Shown here: in pieces, positions 6,651-8,210 of the stretch | Layout of the letters: every line of letters begins with the position of its first letter | Numbering within the stretch: the stretch's first letter is position 1 | Source: Candidatus Njordarchaeum guaymasense | GTDB taxonomy: Archaea > Asgardarchaeota > Njordarchaeia > Njordarchaeales > Njordarchaeaceae | Reading direction: 5' to 3' | Length of the DNA: 8,210 nucleotides | Assembly (NCBI GenBank): GCA_030587605.1 | Contig: JAUQYT010000073.1 | Location: 1 to 8,210, forward strand | Translations under genes and position numbers: made by a program | Notes under the pieces: model-generated | What the model saw: only the letters and a program-made list of their open reading frames with translations | The model's database searches: none | What the model was told of the DNA's origin: nothing

Positions 6651-7466
6651 ATGAACAATAGCGACCTCGAGACCAAACCCACATTGCTTGGAGGGATTCA
6701 ATTGAGAAGTGGAAGAATCATATCGCTTGTGATCGTACTGGTTTGGTTTTACTTTTTCCTAGCCGCTATTGTAAACCCCATCTCTACGCCGCCAAATGTA
6801 CCCAACAACCCCCTAATACCTTTCCTGCCAGCAGATGCCGTGGCTTTACTTTGGCCTCCCATACTGATATCTACACCGATAGTGCTAGTCGCTGGGAAGC
6901 GCTTAATCAAACCATCTGGAGGGCCTCAAAGAGAGATTTCGCCTGAGGAATTCATTCGAATACAGACTAGAGCCATTAGGATGAGCGAAGCGGATCGGCA
7001 GGGCGCCCGTCGTTCAGCCCCGCCTGCTACAGCTAGCGCTCCAAGAGCGCAGCACCCAAGTACGGCGGTGGAACCAGTGGAGATGCCTGCTAAGAAAGGA
7101 GTCGTTCAAGAAGCCGCGAAGCCTACTGCCACCGTTAGCAAGGAGAGCGAATTCACTCCTCCACCGACAGCGTCCCGTGAAACCACGACAAAGGAACCCT
7201 TAACCCCTGAGAAGGGTGCGGCCGAACAGCCTAAAAAGGAGCTGGAAATCGCAGCACACCTTGGGCCCGTAGACAAGTTCAAAGACATCGAAGAACTAGA
7301 AGCCGAAAAAGGCGCAGTACTCTCACTAACGGAGAGGCTAGAGGAAATGAAAAACACAGAAACCATAGAACGAAAGCTGTACGAGAAGCTAAAGAGAAAA
7401 TACGACGAGCAGACAGAAAAGATCGACAAGAGAATCAGAGAACTCTCAGAAAGTAAGACAGCCTAG
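6651..7466 (+). CDS. Membrane-anchored protein with Pro/Thr/Ala-rich linker and C-terminal coiled coil, function unknown
   Basis: I do not recognise this 271-residue protein as a named family. Two membrane helices (about 23-42 and 62-82) flank a short Pro/Asn-rich loop (43-60). Then come a basic region, a low-complexity linker rich in Pro, Ala, Thr, Glu and Lys (about 120-200), and a charged helical end (about 212-268) with a coiled-coil pattern: LTERLEEMKN, then YEKLKRKYDEQTEKID. This tail resembles the short 'leucine-rich ERL ... Y..L...Y' C-terminal helices common in archaeal membrane proteins. Both termini are probably cytoplasmic. The ATG at 6651 has only a distant GAGGA (6624-6628). A TTG at 6702 has GGAGGG six bases upstream and would remove 17 residues while keeping both helices, so it is a serious alternative start. 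A scaffold or membrane-tethering role is inference only. Confidence 0.75.
   Translation: MNNSDLETKPTLLGGIQLRSGRIISLVIVLVWFYFFLAAIVNPISTPPNVPNNPLIPFLPADAVALLWPPILISTPIVLVAGKRLIKPSGGPQREISPEEFIRIQTRAIRMSEADRQGARRSAPPATASAPRAQHPSTAVEPVEMPAKKGVVQEAAKPTATVSKESEFTPPPTASRETTTKEPLTPEKGAAEQPKKELEIAAHLGPVDKFKDIEELEAEKGAVLSLTERLEEMKNTETIERKLYEKLKRKYDEQTEKIDKRIRELSESKTA
6690..6695 (+). promoter_or_regulatory. Strong ribosome binding site inside the annotated coiled-coil gene
   Basis: GGAGGG lies six bases before an in-frame TTG at 6702. This is the best-spaced Shine-Dalgarno sequence near this gene and suggests translation may start at 6702 rather than at ATG 6651. Confidence 0.45.
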
Positions 7467-7519
7467 ACAAAGAAGCGTGCGCTATCCAAGGTCACCTTTG
7501 ACACGAGGAGACCTAGTAC

Positions 7520-8044
7520 TTGAAGAAGATGGCGCAAATAAAATGGTCAAACTACGTGACGATTGGCATTATTGACTCCCTGGTCACAGTGCTGGGCGTA
7601 TTATCCGGAATAACCTTTGACCCCTCAGTAAGCAGGATTACTGTGATTGCCGGTGCACTTGCAGCCAGCTCAGCCACTTCTGTAGCACTGTTTTTCGCCA
7701 TCTACTTGACTACAGTGTGGGAATCCCGAAGCGACTATCCTTTTCCTAGGCTGCCGCCTCCAGGTCGAGCTCTTGCCAAGGGAGTCGGAACAGCTTTCTC
7801 GGCCTAGGGAACTGGCGTCCTCGTAGTCATCCCGTTCCTCGTTTTCACAGTTTCTGATGCCCTTACAATCTCAGTGCTAGTAGGCCTAGCTTCTCTCCTG
7901 CTTTTCGGGTGGTTTCGAGGAGAGAAGAATGCAAAGCCCAGGCAGCGCTTGAGGACCGCTCTTTAGACAAGTAGTGTCGGATTGGCTGCTCTGATAATAG
8001 CTCGCCTGTTAGCTCTAATCATAGAGATAGTGGCAAAAGCATAG
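7520..8044 (+). pseudogene. Small VIT1/CCC1-like membrane protein gene interrupted by two in-frame TAG codons
   Basis: From a TTG at 7520, with GAGGAG (7505-7510) nine bases upstream, the frame codes 95 residues to TAG at 7805. It then continues without frameshift for 52 more codons to TAG at 7964 and 25 more to TAG at 8042. The whole stretch reads as one membrane protein of about 174 codons: helices near 12-30 and 42-66, a short loop, then VLVVIPFLVFTV, LTISVLVGLASLLLFGWF, and a last helix after the second TAG. Hydrophobic character persists past both stops, so they look like recent lesions in a coding gene. IGIIDSLVTVLGVLSGI near the start resembles small archaeal VIT1/CCC1-like (DUF125) proteins, some of which move Fe or Mn; this match is from memory and tentative. 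As read normally, only the 95-residue fragment (7520-7807) would be made. It lies 53 bases after the coiled-coil gene and may share its transcript. Confidence 0.6.
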
Positions 8045-8118
8045 GGCACGCCTGCGATTCCTCTCACTCCTTGACCTATTCATGCGAAAGACGTAAAGCT
8101 GTTACCAGTTGGACAAGC

Positions 8119-8127
8119 TATTTTTAT
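8119..8127 (+). promoter_or_regulatory. TATA-like promoter of the right-edge gene
   Basis: TATTTTTAT stands in an otherwise mixed sequence. A start site about 25 bases downstream (near 8148) gives a leader of about 35 bases ending in a ribosome binding site GGGGAGA (8164-8170). Before it, 8045-8118 holds nothing I can identify. Confidence 0.45.
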
Positions 8128-8182
8128 CTATCATGAACTATTGAATATCTAGAGTACGTAATAGGGGAGAGTACTGTCAAAG

Positions 8183-8210
8183 ATGACTTTGAGTTCCAGG
8201 AAAGGTGAAC
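8183..8210 (+). CDS. Start of an unidentified gene, cut by the right edge
   Basis: ATG at 8183 is preceded by GGGGAGA with a 12-base spacer and by a TATA-like box about 60 bases upstream, which together look like a normal archaeal gene start. Only nine codons are visible (MTLSSRKGE), too few to identify the product. A TTG at 8189 is a weaker alternative start. Confidence 0.45.

Noticed and set aside
7106..7429. Ser-rich - strand frame under the coiled-coil gene
   Set aside because: Its Ser/Phe repeats are the complement of Glu/Lys-rich coiled-coil codons on the + strand.
1..8210. CRISPR arrays, tRNA or rRNA genes, insertion sequences, attachment sites
   Set aside because: No regularly spaced repeats, cloverleaf sequences, transposase motifs or long terminal inverted repeats were seen by eye.

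Overview
The window looks archaeal. Candidate promoters are TATA boxes (for example near 3989-3996 and 8119-8127) rather than bacterial -35/-10 pairs, GTG and TTG starts are common, and the left half carries genes for methanofuran, the C1 carrier of methanogens and related archaea. The exact lineage cannot be read from the sequence. A methanogen, an Archaeoglobi-like archaeon or a Bathyarchaeia-type archaeon with a tetrahydromethanopterin-linked C1 pathway would all fit, and my preference for the last is only inference.

Region 1 (2-3805) is a methanofuran biosynthesis cluster. On the + strand are mfnD (tyramine-glutamate ligase, 5' end outside the window), mfnF (hydantoinase/oxoprolinase fold, joins the furan and the glutamyl-tyramine halves) and mfnE (kinase making the furan diphosphate). 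mfnB (furan phosphate synthase) is convergent on the - strand, with its stop codon directly abutting that of mfnE. MfnB starts the furan branch, MfnE activates the furan, MfnD makes gamma-glutamyltyramine, and MfnF couples the two. MfnA (tyrosine decarboxylase) and MfnC (aminotransferase) are not in this window.

Region 2 (3806-6429) starts with a divergent promoter region, followed by a two-gene ABC exporter. The ATPase has an atypical signature motif and an Asp in place of the catalytic Glu. The 533-residue permease appears to be an internal duplication of an ABC-2-like unit. What it transports is unknown.

Region 3 (6430-8044) has a 221-base spacer with a plausible promoter, then an unrecognised two-helix membrane protein with a Pro/Thr/Ala-rich linker and a C-terminal coiled coil. 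Next is a small multi-helix membrane gene, resembling VIT1/CCC1-like proteins, interrupted by two in-frame TAG codons with no frameshift. It is either a young pseudogene or, less likely, decoded by amber suppression or pyrrolysine. This is the main oddity of the window.

Region 4 (8045-8210) holds a promoter, a ribosome binding site and the first codons of a gene that runs off the right edge. No RNA genes, CRISPR arrays or insertion sequences were seen. No wholly new system could be supported.
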